NCBI GenBank assembly: GCA_016193385.1
Contig: JACPSF010000359.1
Location: 1-16,768 of the forward strand
Origin: Deltaproteobacteria bacterium
Lineage (GTDB): Bacteria > Desulfobacterota_B > Binatia > UBA9968
Direction: 5' to 3'
DNA length: 16,768 nucleotides
In this document: piece after piece, positions 6,483-15,738 of the stretch
How the letters are laid out: each line of letters starts with the position of its first letter
Numbering within the stretch: position 1 is the first letter of the stretch
Program-made: the position numbers and the translations under genes
Notes under the pieces: generated by a model
What the model saw: the letters and a program-made list of their open reading frames with translations, nothing else
Database searches by the model: none
Told to the model about the DNA's origin: nothing

Positions 6483-7709
6483 ATGAAGCGATACTACGTG
6501 GGAGTGGATTGGGCGGACCGGGAGCACCAGCTGTACGTGGGGGATGAGGAGGGAGGAAAGATAACCGAGAAGAAGGTGCAAGAGATCCCTGAAGAGATGG
6601 CGCAGTTGGGACGCTGGCTCGATGAGAGTCGGGCTACGGGGATCGAGCTTTGGGCGGCCATTGAGAAGCCGCACGGGCGCATCGTGGATTTTCTTTTGGA
6701 TCATGGAGTGGTGGTCTATCCTGTTAATCCCAAGGCCCTGGATCGGGTGAGAGACCGCTATCGCATGAGTCAATCGAAGAGCGATCCGTTTGATGCCCGG
6801 GTGCTGTCGGAATTTCTCAGAACCGATCATGTTCACTTGAGACCCCTTCGACCCAATTCCGAGCAGGCCCAGGAACTTAAGCTGCTCACCCGGGATCAGC
6901 ACAGACTTGTGCGCCACAACACTCGGCTTCTTAATCAGCTCAAGATAACCCTCAAAGAGTACTATCCTCGGCCCTTGGAGGTCTTTGGCGACCTGGGAAC
7001 TAAGATAGCCCAGGATTTTCTCAGAGCGTATCCGACCCCGGCGGCCCTCAGCCAGCTTAGCCGTACAAAGTGGAATCGCTTCGCCCAACAGCAGCATCAT
7101 CTCGGCAAGGCGCGCTGTGATGAGCTGTGGGAGAAGCTTAACAAGCCTCAACTGGTGGTTCCCCAACACGTGGTCAGAGCCAAGGCGCAGTTGGTCGAGG
7201 TGCTGCTCGACCAGCTTAAGCCCTCGATCACCGCGGTTAAGACCTACACTGAGAGGGTCGAGCGTTTTTTCGCCTCTACCCCGGCCGCTGAGCTTACCCA
7301 CACGCTGCCGGGAGGAAAGAGCGGCACCCTGGTGCCAACGATCTGGGCGGAGCTGGGAGATGCCCAGGGTCGATGGGAGTCCTTCCAACACCTTCAGGCC
7401 GAGGCGGGAGTAGTCCCGGTGACCCGATCCAGTGGCAAAAGCCATGTCGTACAGTTTCGCTTTGCCTGTAACAAGCATCTGCGCCACGCGGCGTACTTGT
7501 TTGCCTTTGCCGCGCTCAACCGCAGTGAGTGGGCGAACCGATACTATCGGGATCAACGGGCTAAAGGGCACAGCCATCCTCAGGCGCTTCGGGCTCTGGG
7601 GACGAAGTGGTTGAAGATTATTTTCGTGATGTGGAGAGACCATAAACCGTACGACGAAAACTACCACCTGGCGAACATCACACGACAGAGGATGCGCCAG
7701 GCGGCGTGA
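6483..7709 (+). CDS. IS110-family transposase (DEDD recombinase)
   Basis: This 408-residue recombinase moves its element by a bridge-RNA-guided reaction. The N-terminal RuvC-like DEDD domain shows Asp9 (YVGVDWAD), Glu61 (AAIEKPHG), Asp101 and Asp104 (SKSDPFDAR). A central helical region follows. The C-terminal Transposase_20 part (from about residue 270) runs ELTHTLPGGKSGT...IWAELGD and ends in VPVTRSSGKSH, where Ser317 before the glycine is the likely nucleophilic serine of the family. Length is normal and no frameshift is seen, so it is probably functional. AAAGGAG lies nine bases before the ATG. A 491-residue open frame runs antisense across it and is a shadow. The element lies between two toxin-antitoxin loci. 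Confidence 0.95.
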   Translation: MKRYYVGVDWADREHQLYVGDEEGGKITEKKVQEIPEEMAQLGRWLDESRATGIELWAAIEKPHGRIVDFLLDHGVVVYPVNPKALDRVRDRYRMSQSKSDPFDARVLSEFLRTDHVHLRPLRPNSEQAQELKLLTRDQHRLVRHNTRLLNQLKITLKEYYPRPLEVFGDLGTKIAQDFLRAYPTPAALSQLSRTKWNRFAQQQHHLGKARCDELWEKLNKPQLVVPQHVVRAKAQLVEVLLDQLKPSITAVKTYTERVERFFASTPAAELTHTLPGGKSGTLVPTIWAELGDAQGRWESFQHLQAEAGVVPVTRSSGKSHVVQFRFACNKHLRHAAYLFAFAALNRSEWANRYYRDQRAKGHSHPQALRALGTKWLKIIFVMWRDHKPYDENYHLANITRQRMRQAA

Positions 7710-7728
7710 AAATAAATCGACTGAGGAC

Positions 7729-8011
7729 TTGAGGACTTGACAAGCGTCATAGAAAGTCTGTGAGAACACGCAGACAGGTCTCCCCGCGGCTATAGAAGCT
7801 GACGCACTGATTGATCACCAGACAATATTCGGGAACGCGGATACGAGACTCGCTCGTGGCTCGGGAGATTGCCAATCCAAGCCTAAGTCAGTACTGCCGC
7901 GTGTCTGCGGTCTTTGCAGCAGGCTGGTCGGTCAGGCGCCTCCCCTTCAAGCCTCTGCCTTGCTGGTCAGGCGAAACCTTTATATAATTACGCTCGTCAT
8001 ACATTGTCATA
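7729..8011. other. Intergenic region between IS110 and the second PIN locus
   Basis: No gene is recognisable. A small hairpin ACGAG/CTCGT lies near 7845-7860. Two copies of GGTCAGGCG (7930-7938 and 7965-7973) lie upstream of the PIN gene, the second inside the promoter spacer. Confidence 0.4.
7960..7988 (+). promoter_or_regulatory. Sigma-70-like promoter of the second PIN toxin-antitoxin locus
   Basis: TTGCTG (7960-7965) and a perfect TATAAT (7983-7988) are separated by exactly 17 bases, with the toxin ATG 23 bases after the -10. A 9-base repeat GGTCAGGCG lies in the spacer and again 35 bases upstream, so it could be the site at which the antitoxin represses its own operon. Confidence 0.6.
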
Positions 8012-8647
8012 ATGATTGTCTTTAATTCCTCAACGCTGATCCTGCTGGCAAAGGTAGGGATTCTGGACGAGTTTCTCGTTGCGGTCAACCAGAGGGTTGT
8101 TATCCCGCGAGAAGTGGAGAGGGAATCTTGCCAAGAAAAGGATTCCATGGACAGCCTGATCATTCGGAAGGCCGTCCAAGACAGGAGGATTTCGGTTCGG
8201 AGCCTAACAGGCTGCGGAAAAAGTGATTTTCATGCTTCGAGAGCCTCAGCATGAACGGAAATTCGTCAATGTTTTCAACACTTGCTCCGTTCGCCCTGAG
8301 CGTGTCGACGGGTGAACGGAGGCTTTTTCAGCAACCTGCTAAAAGACAAGAGGGTTTACACCAAGATCGGCGAGGATTTCCTCCTGGGCCTTGGTGAGGC
8401 ACAGGGTATCGCTCTGGCTTTATCCGCCAAGGCTAAACTCTTTGCCACAGACGACGGAAGGGCGATACAAACGTGCAAGCTGCTGAAAATCCCCTTTACG
8501 ACTGCCATCGACATCCTGATTCAGCTCTATGAGAAAGGGATTGTGAGCAAGGATGAGGCACATCTCAAGCTGGCTGCCCTTGCGAGATACGGAAGGTACA
8601 AAAGGGGGATTGTCGAAGACGCGATATCAAAACTGGAGGTGAAATAG
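8012..8647 (+). pseudogene. PIN-domain (DUF3368-like) toxin gene split by a MITE
   Basis: Two halves of one PIN-type protein sit in the same frame: 8012-8206 (MIVFNSSTLILLAKVGILDEF...RISVRSL) and 8342-8647 (KDKRVYTKIGEDFLLGLGEAQ...SKLEVK). Between them is a repeat insertion of 135 bases, which adds stop codons (first TGA 8252-8254). Removing it with one TA restores an unbroken 166-residue protein, a normal length for DUF3368-type PIN proteins. GEAQGIALAL and ATDDGRA are the later PIN motifs. The first acidic position reads FNSS rather than the usual Asp-Thr/Ser, so activity before interruption is uncertain. A GTG at 8312 inside the element could restart the C-terminal half. The antitoxin gene follows after two bases. 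Confidence 0.85.
8205..8341. mobile_element. MITE-like insertion within the PIN gene
   Basis: Terminal inverted repeats TAACAGGCTGCGGAAAAAG (8205-8223) and CTTTTTCAGCAACCTGCTA (8323-8341) match at 16 of 19 positions and end in TA. The TA (or CTA) is duplicated at the junctions, as expected for a Tc1/mariner-IS630-type mover. Inside are two hairpins: TTCATGCT/AGCATGAA (8229-8236, 8248-8255) and CTCCGTTCGCCC/GGGTGAACGGAG (8285-8296, 8310-8321). The second surrounds CCTGAGCGTGTCGA, the REP-like motif. It carries no transposase. The family label is inferred from the TA duplication. Confidence 0.8.
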
Positions 8648-8649
8648 AT

Positions 8650-8946
8650 ATGCCGAAAACCGTAAGCATACGGATGGATGAAGAAGACTACGCCTTCCTG
8701 CATAAATTGGCCAAGGAAGGAAAAGAGGACCTCTCTAAAGCCGTCCGGGAGGTCGTATACAAAGGCCGCGTCATGCTGGCTATAGAGAGATACAAGAAAG
8801 GCGAGGTTTCGCTGGGGAAAGCAGCGGAACTCGCAGGCCTGCCCGTAGGCCGGATGATAACCGTACTGGCAGAATACGGGGTGGAAAGCAATCTGGAGGA
8901 AGCGGATTATCTCAAAGGCTTGGAGAACCTGCGCAAAGCGTGGTAG
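8650..8946 (+). CDS. UPF0175-like antitoxin with ribbon-helix-helix start
   Basis: This 98-residue protein directly follows the split PIN gene (TAG, two bases, ATG). The N-terminus (KTVSIRMDEEDYAFLHKLAKEGKEDLSKAVREVV) has the form of a ribbon-helix-helix DNA-binding unit. The middle (AIERYKKGEVSLGKAAELAGLPVGRMITVLAEYGV) is the small helix-turn-helix of UPF0175 proteins, which are commonly paired with DUF3368/PIN partners. GGAGGTG in the end of the upstream gene is the likely ribosome site. The frame is intact while its toxin is interrupted, so it is now an orphan antitoxin unless the toxin C-terminal half is made. It converges with the minus-strand gene that ends at 9023. Confidence 0.82.
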   Translation: MPKTVSIRMDEEDYAFLHKLAKEGKEDLSKAVREVVYKGRVMLAIERYKKGEVSLGKAAELAGLPVGRMITVLAEYGVESNLEEADYLKGLENLRKAW

Positions 8947-9022
8947 GTCGGCACGGGGTCGTGGGGGGAATCTTAGGTTCGCGCTGGCATGGCTTAAAAC
9001 TAGGTTCCGATTATTTAAGTCC

Positions 9023-10021
9023 TTATTTGATTATGCCAGGCGGGATAATCGCTTGCGGTAAAGTTCTGTTGGTTTCCTTGGCCGCAGGCAGTCGTGCAAG
9101 AGCGGCGCCTGTTCGAAGGAGATCCAGAATCCGGCGCTCCGATCCAAGGTCACTCCATGTGACGTCGCTGACTGGGAGAACCGCGAGACGGGAGGGTTGC
9201 GAGCGGGCGATTTGCTGAAGTATTCCACGAGAAAAATTTACCGATGTCATCCCTTGGTATGCCTCTTCGAGGGCTCTGGTCTCTTCAGGTGTGCCGATTA
9301 TTTCTAGGATTGCTCCAAAGCTTCGATGGAGCGCCGGCTTAGCCTGACATACCAGCTCCAGGATGGACTTGACCTCAAAAGCCATCACCATCGTGTTCCA
9401 GAGAGCTCCGCGCTGTATTAGCTCCCGAGCATGATGCATCTCCGGCTTCTCAACAAATTGAGCGACTTCATAGAGCCCGAAAGAAGGGTCTCCCTTCTGA
9501 CCGAGTTGGATATACCCGTACTCCGTCTCCGGCCCATCCGGCCGCATTCCCAATAAAACCAGACGTGAAGGCTGGTGCTCTACCGCCTGGCAGGCCAGGC
9601 GCACATGATTCATGAACGTTTCCTCTTCGCCGATGAAGTGGTCCGAGGGGAAAACCACGACTATAGACCGCGGGTAGCGCTTGTAAATATACATCAGAGG
9701 CAACAGGATTCCGGGGCCAGTGTCTCTATTCATGGGCTGCTTGATGACGACGGTTGTCGGTGGAAGATCGGAAAGCTGACGTTTGACCTCAGGATGTCCC
9801 AGATGATCTCGGCTGACGACTGTGAAGACGCGCTCTGGGGGTATCAACCGCTCGGCGCGCGCTTGGGTAATCTGGAGGAGAGATCGGGTTCCGATGAGGT
9901 TGACATACTGTTTAGGGAGGTGATCACCCCGCAGACGCTGGATAAGAGGCCGAAGGCGTATCCCGTCGCCTGCCGCCAGGACAATGCCACAGCGAACCAG
10001 CAAATGAGATCCTGTAATCAA
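9023..10021 (-). CDS. Sugar-phosphate nucleotidylyltransferase, mannose-1-phosphate guanylyltransferase-like
   Basis: This single-domain NTP_transferase protein probably joins a nucleotide to a sugar 1-phosphate (GTP plus mannose 1-phosphate to GDP-mannose is the closest family reaction) for polysaccharide synthesis. Seen are the nucleotide-binding signature GIVLAAGDGIRLRPL near the start, LPKQY, the metal/sugar loop VVVFPSDHF, FVEKPE and the late TWSDLGS. It lacks the C-terminal isomerase cupin of bifunctional ManC. I prefer TTG 10021 because GAGGAG lies just upstream; TTG 10033 is also in frame and adds MRSC. It stands alone on the minus strand between a toxin-antitoxin locus and a PIN remnant, without sugar-pathway neighbours, so the precise substrate stays open. 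Confidence 0.8.
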   Translation of the reverse strand: MITGSHLLVRCGIVLAAGDGIRLRPLIQRLRGDHLPKQYVNLIGTRSLLQITQARAERLIPPERVFTVVSRDHLGHPEVKRQLSDLPPTTVVIKQPMNRDTGPGILLPLMYIYKRYPRSIVVVFPSDHFIGEEETFMNHVRLACQAVEHQPSRLVLLGMRPDGPETEYGYIQLGQKGDPSFGLYEVAQFVEKPEMHHARELIQRGALWNTMVMAFEVKSILELVCQAKPALHRSFGAILEIIGTPEETRALEEAYQGMTSVNFSRGILQQIARSQPSRLAVLPVSDVTWSDLGSERRILDLLRTGAALARLPAAKETNRTLPQAIIPPGIIK

Positions 10022-10218
10022 GCAGCTCCTCAAGTCGCGGCAGGAAGTCCAGCAATCTCGGTGCCATAAGTTTCTGTCGATTTATTCAGCGGTTATAAGG
10101 CCCCAATTTAGAGAGGAGGACAGATTGGACCATTTTCGGCCATTTTTGGCCATGAGATGCCGAATCGGGTTGAACGTGCCTGTTCCACTAGGAGGGGGAG
10201 TTTTCCATTCCCTTTTTG

Positions 10219-10359
10219 CCGGTATTGGCTCGGAGCGATGGCCTTCAGTTCCGTGACGCTCAGCAGGTGCGGGTCAGTCGTGATTATGGCGTCGGCATGT
10301 TCGGCCAATCCGGAGGCCAGGTAGAGACCGTCATGGTGAGAAAAAGGGATATTGGTTGA
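10219..10359 (-). pseudogene. C-terminal remnant of a PIN-domain (VapC-like) protein
   Basis: The minus strand reads STNIPFSHHDGLYLASGLAE, then HADAIITTDPHLL and a short tail. HDGLYLAS...ADA..TTD..LL is the pattern of the last third of a PIN domain: the third acidic residue before the LAxA helix, and the TxD strand. Residues beyond this in the same frame, on the upstream side, run antisense over the rplU start and have no PIN character. The N-terminal two-thirds have therefore been lost. No antitoxin partner is visible. I consider it a fragment, not an expressed gene. Confidence 0.6.
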
Positions 10360-10384
10360 CTTTGAGGGGCGAATCTGGTTTAAA
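10356..10384 (+). promoter_or_regulatory. Candidate rplU promoter placed almost at the start codon
   Basis: TTGACT (10356-10361) and TTTAAA (10379-10384) are spaced by 17 bases. Transcription would start near 10391, only about two bases before the rplU ATG at 10393. This fits the poor ribosome site (AACGGGCA) there and suggests a nearly leaderless message. The -10 matches the consensus at four of six positions. Confidence 0.45.
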
Positions 10385-10392
10385 AACGGGCA

Positions 10393-10704
10393 ATGTATGC
10401 GGTGATTAGAACTGGCGGCAAGCAATTTCGGGTAGCCCAAGGGGACATCGTCACGGTGGAGAAGCTCGCAGGGCAGGTAGGGGACAAAGTCACCTTCGAC
10501 CAGGTTCTCTTTGTCGGCGGGAATGGTGAGGTTAAGATAGGGACGCCTTCATTACCGGAGGCAAGAGTCACCGCCGAGATTCTGGATCAGGGCAAGGCGA
10601 AGAAGGTTATCGTCTTTAAAAAGAAGCGGCGCAAAAGCTACAGCCGTAAGCGTGGGCACCGCCAACAGCTAACGACGCTGAAGATCGTGGAGATCCAGGG
10701 ATAA
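10393..10704 (+). CDS. rplU: Large ribosomal subunit protein L21 (bL21)
   Basis: bL21 binds 23S rRNA in the large subunit. The 103 residues begin with the canonical [18 protein letters not shown] and include [12 protein letters not shown]. The strongly basic C-terminal portion ([24 protein letters not shown]) ends [10 protein letters not shown]. The length equals that of E. coli L21. It precedes rpmA by 15 bases, as in almost all bacteria. Its start codon has only a weak Shine-Dalgarno sequence, and a promoter-like pair lies directly upstream. A degraded PIN gene reaches almost to its start, so ancestral leader sequence may have been lost. Confidence 0.97.
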   Translation: MYAVIRTGGKQFRVAQGDIVTVEKLAGQVGDKVTFDQVLFVGGNGEVKIGTPSLPEARVTAEILDQGKAKKVIVFKKKRRKSYSRKRGHRQQLTTLKIVEIQG

Positions 10705-10719
10705 CGGGGGGCGATTGTT

Positions 10720-10974
10720 ATGGCTCATAAGAAAGCGGGAGGGAGTTCCCGCAACGGCAGAGACAGTCAGGGACAGAGGCGTGGCGTGAAGGTCTTTGGC
10801 GGAGAACTCGTGCGGGCTGGCAATATCATTGTCCGCCAGCTCGGAACCCGCTTCCACCCGGGACGAAACGTCGGGATGGGTCGGGACTACACCCTGTTCG
10901 CCAGAATAGACGGTGTGGTTCGTTTTGAGCGGCTCGACAGGGAAAGGAAACGGATCAGTGTGATCCCCCTCTGA
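10720..10974 (+). CDS. rpmA: Large ribosomal subunit protein L27 (bL27)
   Basis: bL27 has an N-terminal tail that reaches towards the peptidyl transferase centre. The 84 residues begin [20 protein letters not shown], the standard gamma/delta-proteobacterial form with no cleavable N-terminal extension as in Firmicutes. [20 protein letters not shown] and [15 protein letters not shown] follow. It is translated with rplU and followed within 20 bases by a strong intrinsic terminator, so rplU-rpmA can be its own transcript with obgE downstream of the terminator. Confidence 0.97.
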   Translation: MAHKKAGGSSRNGRDSQGQRRGVKVFGGELVRAGNIIVRQLGTRFHPGRNVGMGRDYTLFARIDGVVRFERLDRERKRISVIPL

Positions 10975-13228
<2,254 letters not shown>

Positions 13229-13243
13229 GCAATGGGCGGAAGG

Positions 13244-13306
13244 CACAAGGTAATACGCAACAGACAACAGGTTGTCGGAGGCGGGACAGCGAACTATTGC
13301 CTTGTG
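13244..13306. repeat. Nested inverted repeat in the proB-proA spacer
   Basis: The outer arms CACAAGGTAATA (13244-13255) and TATTGCCTTGTG (13295-13306) pair at 11 of 12 positions. A central perfect GACAAC/GTTGTC (13263-13268, 13271-13276) has a two-base loop. The arms resemble the adjacent AGGCAAT unit, so both may be one small repeat insertion. No T-run follows, arguing against a terminator. Confidence 0.55.
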
Positions 13307-13334
13307 ACTGATGCCTCTTGCCCGGGAGCAAGTG

Positions 13335-14591
13335 ATGTCGCTTAGAAATGAAGCCGTCGAGTTAGGGAAGAGAGCCAAGGAGGCCTCCCGTCGGCTTGCC
13401 AAGCTCTCGTCCGAGGAAAAGAACCTGGCCTTGCTTCGAATGGCCGAGCGGCTGGAAGGGGAACGGGAGGCGATTTTGGGCGAAAATCGGAAAGACCTGG
13501 ATTTGGCCAGGGCGGCGGGGCTCTCCAGCGCCCTGCTCGACCGGATCGCCCTGAATCCGGCTCGCATCCAGGCCATGGGGAAAGGGCTCAGGGAGATCGC
13601 CGCCCTTCCCGATCCGGTAGGGGAGATCGTCAAAATGTGGCGGCGTCCCAACGGTTTGCAGGTGGGGAAGATGCGCATTCCGCTCGGGGTCATCGCGATC
13701 ATCTACGAGGCCCGTCCGAACGTGACCGCCGACGCGGCGGCGCTGTGCGTTAAATCCGGTAACGCGGTCATCCTGCGCGGGGGCAGTGAGGCCCATTTCT
13801 CAAACCGGGCGATCGGCGCGATCCTGCAGCGAGCCTGCGCCGAGACGCGCGTGCCCGAGCAGGCCGTTCAGGTCGTGGAATCCAAGGATCGGGCGATGGT
13901 TTATGAATTGCTCCAGCTGGAGGACACCATCGACCTCGTCATCCCGCGCGGGGGAGAAGAACTGATTCGGGCGGTGGCTGCCCATTCGCGCGTTCCGGTG
14001 ATCAAGCATTACAAGGGAGTCTGCCACGTCTACGTCGATAGCGAGGCATCTCTGGAAATGGCGGAGCGGATCTGCATGAACGCCAAAGTCCAGCGCCCTT
14101 CGGTCTGCAATGCCATGGAGACGTTGCTTGTCCACGAAGCGATCGCCGCCAACTTTCTGCCTGGCATGATCGCCCAGCTCCAGGCGGCCGGCGTGGAGAT
14201 CCGCGGCTGTGAAAAAACCCGCGCTCTGGTCTCCGGGATCAAGCCTGCCAGCGAGACCGATTGGAGCACGGAGTACCTGGACCTTATTCTCTCGGTGCGA
14301 GTGGTCAAAGATATGGACGGCGCCATTGATCACATCGAGCGCTACGGCTCGCAGCACACCGAGAGCATCGTGACCTCCAACTACGCGCGCGCCAGAGAGT
14401 TTCTGGATCGGGTCAATTCCTCGACGGTCCTGGTCAATGCTTCGACGCGCTTCAACGACGGGGGGGAGTTAGGTCTGGGAGCGGAGATCGGCATCAGCAC
14501 GAGCAAGATCCATGCCTTCGGCCCCATGGGGTTGGAGGAGCTCACGACCACGAAGTTTATCGTCTTCGGGGACGGGCAGATCAGGGAATGA
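13335..14591 (+). CDS. proA: Gamma-glutamyl phosphate reductase (glutamate-5-semialdehyde dehydrogenase)
   Basis: This enzyme catalyses the second step of proline biosynthesis, reducing gamma-glutamyl phosphate with NADPH. I chose ATG 13335 ([19 protein letters not shown]) because GGGAG lies six bases upstream and the resulting 418 residues match the E. coli length (417). An in-frame ATG at 13311 lacks such a site. Seen are [20 protein letters not shown], the nucleotide-binding loop [20 protein letters not shown], the catalytic cysteine in [13 protein letters not shown] and the terminal ALGEIG-like [26 protein letters not shown]. Its stop overlaps the nadD start (ATGA). Confidence 0.96.
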   Translation: MSLRNEAVELGKRAKEASRRLAKLSSEEKNLALLRMAERLEGEREAILGENRKDLDLARAAGLSSALLDRIALNPARIQAMGKGLREIAALPDPVGEIVKMWRRPNGLQVGKMRIPLGVIAIIYEARPNVTADAAALCVKSGNAVILRGGSEAHFSNRAIGAILQRACAETRVPEQAVQVVESKDRAMVYELLQLEDTIDLVIPRGGEELIRAVAAHSRVPVIKHYKGVCHVYVDSEASLEMAERICMNAKVQRPSVCNAMETLLVHEAIAANFLPGMIAQLQAAGVEIRGCEKTRALVSGIKPASETDWSTEYLDLILSVRVVKDMDGAIDHIERYGSQHTESIVTSNYARAREFLDRVNSSTVLVNASTRFNDGGELGLGAEIGISTSKIHAFGPMGLEELTTTKFIVFGDGQIRE

Positions 14592-15250
14592 AGATCGGCC
14601 TGTTCGGCGGCACCTTCGATCCCATCCATTGGGGCCATCTGCGCAGCGCCGAGGAGGTGCGCGAGACCTTCCGCCTGGACCGGGTTCTGTTTATCCCGGC
14701 CGCCATTCCTCCCCACCGTATAGCGCGACCTGCCGCCGCCGCGCGCCATCGCCTCGAAATGGTGCGCCAGGCGATCGCTAAGAATCCCGGCTTCGCCCTC
14801 TCGACCGTAGAGATGTCGCGCCCCGGTAAATCCTACTCCATCGATACGCTGAGACACTTTACCCACAGGCGGTCGCCGAAAGACACACTCTACTTTATTC
14901 TTGGCCTGGATGCGTTTCGCGAGATCGGCTCCTGGAAGGACTTTCGGGACATTTTTCCGCTCTGCCATCTCGTTGTGACCTCTAGGGCCGGCTGCGCCGA
15001 GCCGATGTCGCTCGACGGCATGCCGGTTGCGGTGCGTAGGCAGTTTTGTTATGATCGAGAAAGAAAAGTTTACCGACACGAGAGCGGCACTTACCTTTAT
15101 TTTATCAGGATTACGGACATCGGCATTTCAGCCTCTGGGATTCGACGACTTTTGCGGGGAAAAAAATCGATCCGCTATCTGGTGCCCTTGGAAGTCGCGG
15201 CCTACATCAAGCGAAGAGGCCTGTATCAACAGCGCCGGGGAGGACAGTAA
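14588..15250 (+). CDS. nadD: Nicotinate-nucleotide adenylyltransferase
   Basis: This enzyme adenylates nicotinate mononucleotide to deamido-NAD in NAD synthesis. The start ATG overlaps the proA stop by four bases. The N-terminus [20 protein letters not shown] holds the nucleotidyltransferase motif with His14 and His17. [26 protein letters not shown] and the late [11 protein letters not shown] (ISSTxIR motif) follow, then the family ending [17 protein letters not shown]. The 220 residues are a normal length. nadD between proA and rsfS is the common deltaproteobacterial order. Confidence 0.95.
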   Translation: MKIGLFGGTFDPIHWGHLRSAEEVRETFRLDRVLFIPAAIPPHRIARPAAAARHRLEMVRQAIAKNPGFALSTVEMSRPGKSYSIDTLRHFTHRRSPKDTLYFILGLDAFREIGSWKDFRDIFPLCHLVVTSRAGCAEPMSLDGMPVAVRRQFCYDRERKVYRHESGTYLYFIRITDIGISASGIRRLLRGKKSIRYLVPLEVAAYIKRRGLYQQRRGGQ

Positions 15251-15255
15251 AGAGC

Positions 15256-15660
15256 TTGGTGGGGCTTGACGCCAGGGAAAAAGCCATTCTTCTCAGCTGT
15301 CTTGCGCTGGAGAAGAAAGCCTATGATCTCGTGTTGATGGAGGTGCGCGAGATTACCTCGATCGCTGACTACTTCATCATTTGCTCCGGTCGATCCGACC
15401 GGCAAGTGCAGAGCATCGCTCAGGGTATCGAGGAGAAGCGGGCTGAAACGGGGCTATTCCCCTTATCCATCGAGGGCATGACCCGTGGCCAATGGGTCCT
15501 GATGGATTTCACCGATGTTATCGTTCATATCTTCTATCAGCCGCTCAGAGAGTTTTATGATCTGGAAGGACTATGGGCCGACGCGCCCCGAGTGGAGCTG
15601 CCCGAACCCTATGCCACGCTCGTCACCCAGTTTCGTCTTAGGGACGAGCAGGTTTCTTAG
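15256..15660 (+). CDS. rsfS: Ribosomal silencing factor RsfS (RsfA/Iojap)
   Basis: RsfS binds ribosomal protein uL14 and blocks subunit joining when nutrients are short. The 134 residues contain the family core: KKAYDLVLMEVREITSIADY, FIICSGRSDRQVQSIAQGIE, the WVLMDFTDVIVHIF strand and REFYDLEGLWADAP. The start is TTG 15256 or GTG 15259, which differ by one residue; GGAGG lies 12-15 bases before. The C-terminal tail after LEGLWADAP is about 25 residues. The gene follows nadD by five bases, as is usual. In many relatives rlmH comes next, but here gpmI follows directly. Confidence 0.93.
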   Translation: MVGLDAREKAILLSCLALEKKAYDLVLMEVREITSIADYFIICSGRSDRQVQSIAQGIEEKRAETGLFPLSIEGMTRGQWVLMDFTDVIVHIFYQPLREFYDLEGLWADAPRVELPEPYATLVTQFRLRDEQVS

Positions 15661-15738
15661 TCGGTAACTCGGCTCCATGGCGGTAGTTTGCCGGATCGCA
15701 ACTGCGCCCCTCATTTCCAGAGGAAAGGAGAAAGCCCG

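Larger units (their letters stand above)
6308..7728 (+). mobile_element. Complete IS110-family insertion sequence
   Basis: An intact DEDD transposase is flanked by non-coding ends. The 10-base sequence GACTGAGGAC occurs at both ends (6308-6317 and 7719-7728) and is my best estimate of the junctions, giving about 1.41 kb. IS110 elements lack terminal inverted repeats and recombine at a short core, so a direct repeat at the two ends is expected. The long left non-coding segment (about 165 bases before the transposase) and very short right segment fit the IS110-group layout with an upstream bridge RNA. The exact ends could be off by several bases. Confidence 0.7.
10034..10392. other. Intergenic region upstream of rplU
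   Basis: It holds a minus-strand PIN-domain remnant (10219-10359) and the candidate rplU promoter (10356-10384). It also holds two adjacent 10-base near-repeats, CATTTTCGGC and CATTTTTGGC (10131-10150). TATAAG at 10094-10099 is a possible -10 with no convincing -35. No intact gene is visible. Confidence 0.5.

Noticed and set aside
6294..7769. 491-codon open frame on the minus strand
   Set aside because: It runs antisense across the whole IS110 transposase, shows no family motif and has the low-complexity character of a shadow frame; the plus-strand protein carries all DEDD residues.
7888..8163. 91-codon minus-strand frame
   Set aside because: It is antisense to the PIN gene and its promoter, with no recognisable motif.
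10108..10440. Whole 110-codon minus-strand frame as a gene
   Set aside because: Only the middle resembles a PIN domain; the start overlaps rplU antisense and the end is unrelated, so it is recorded only as a remnant.
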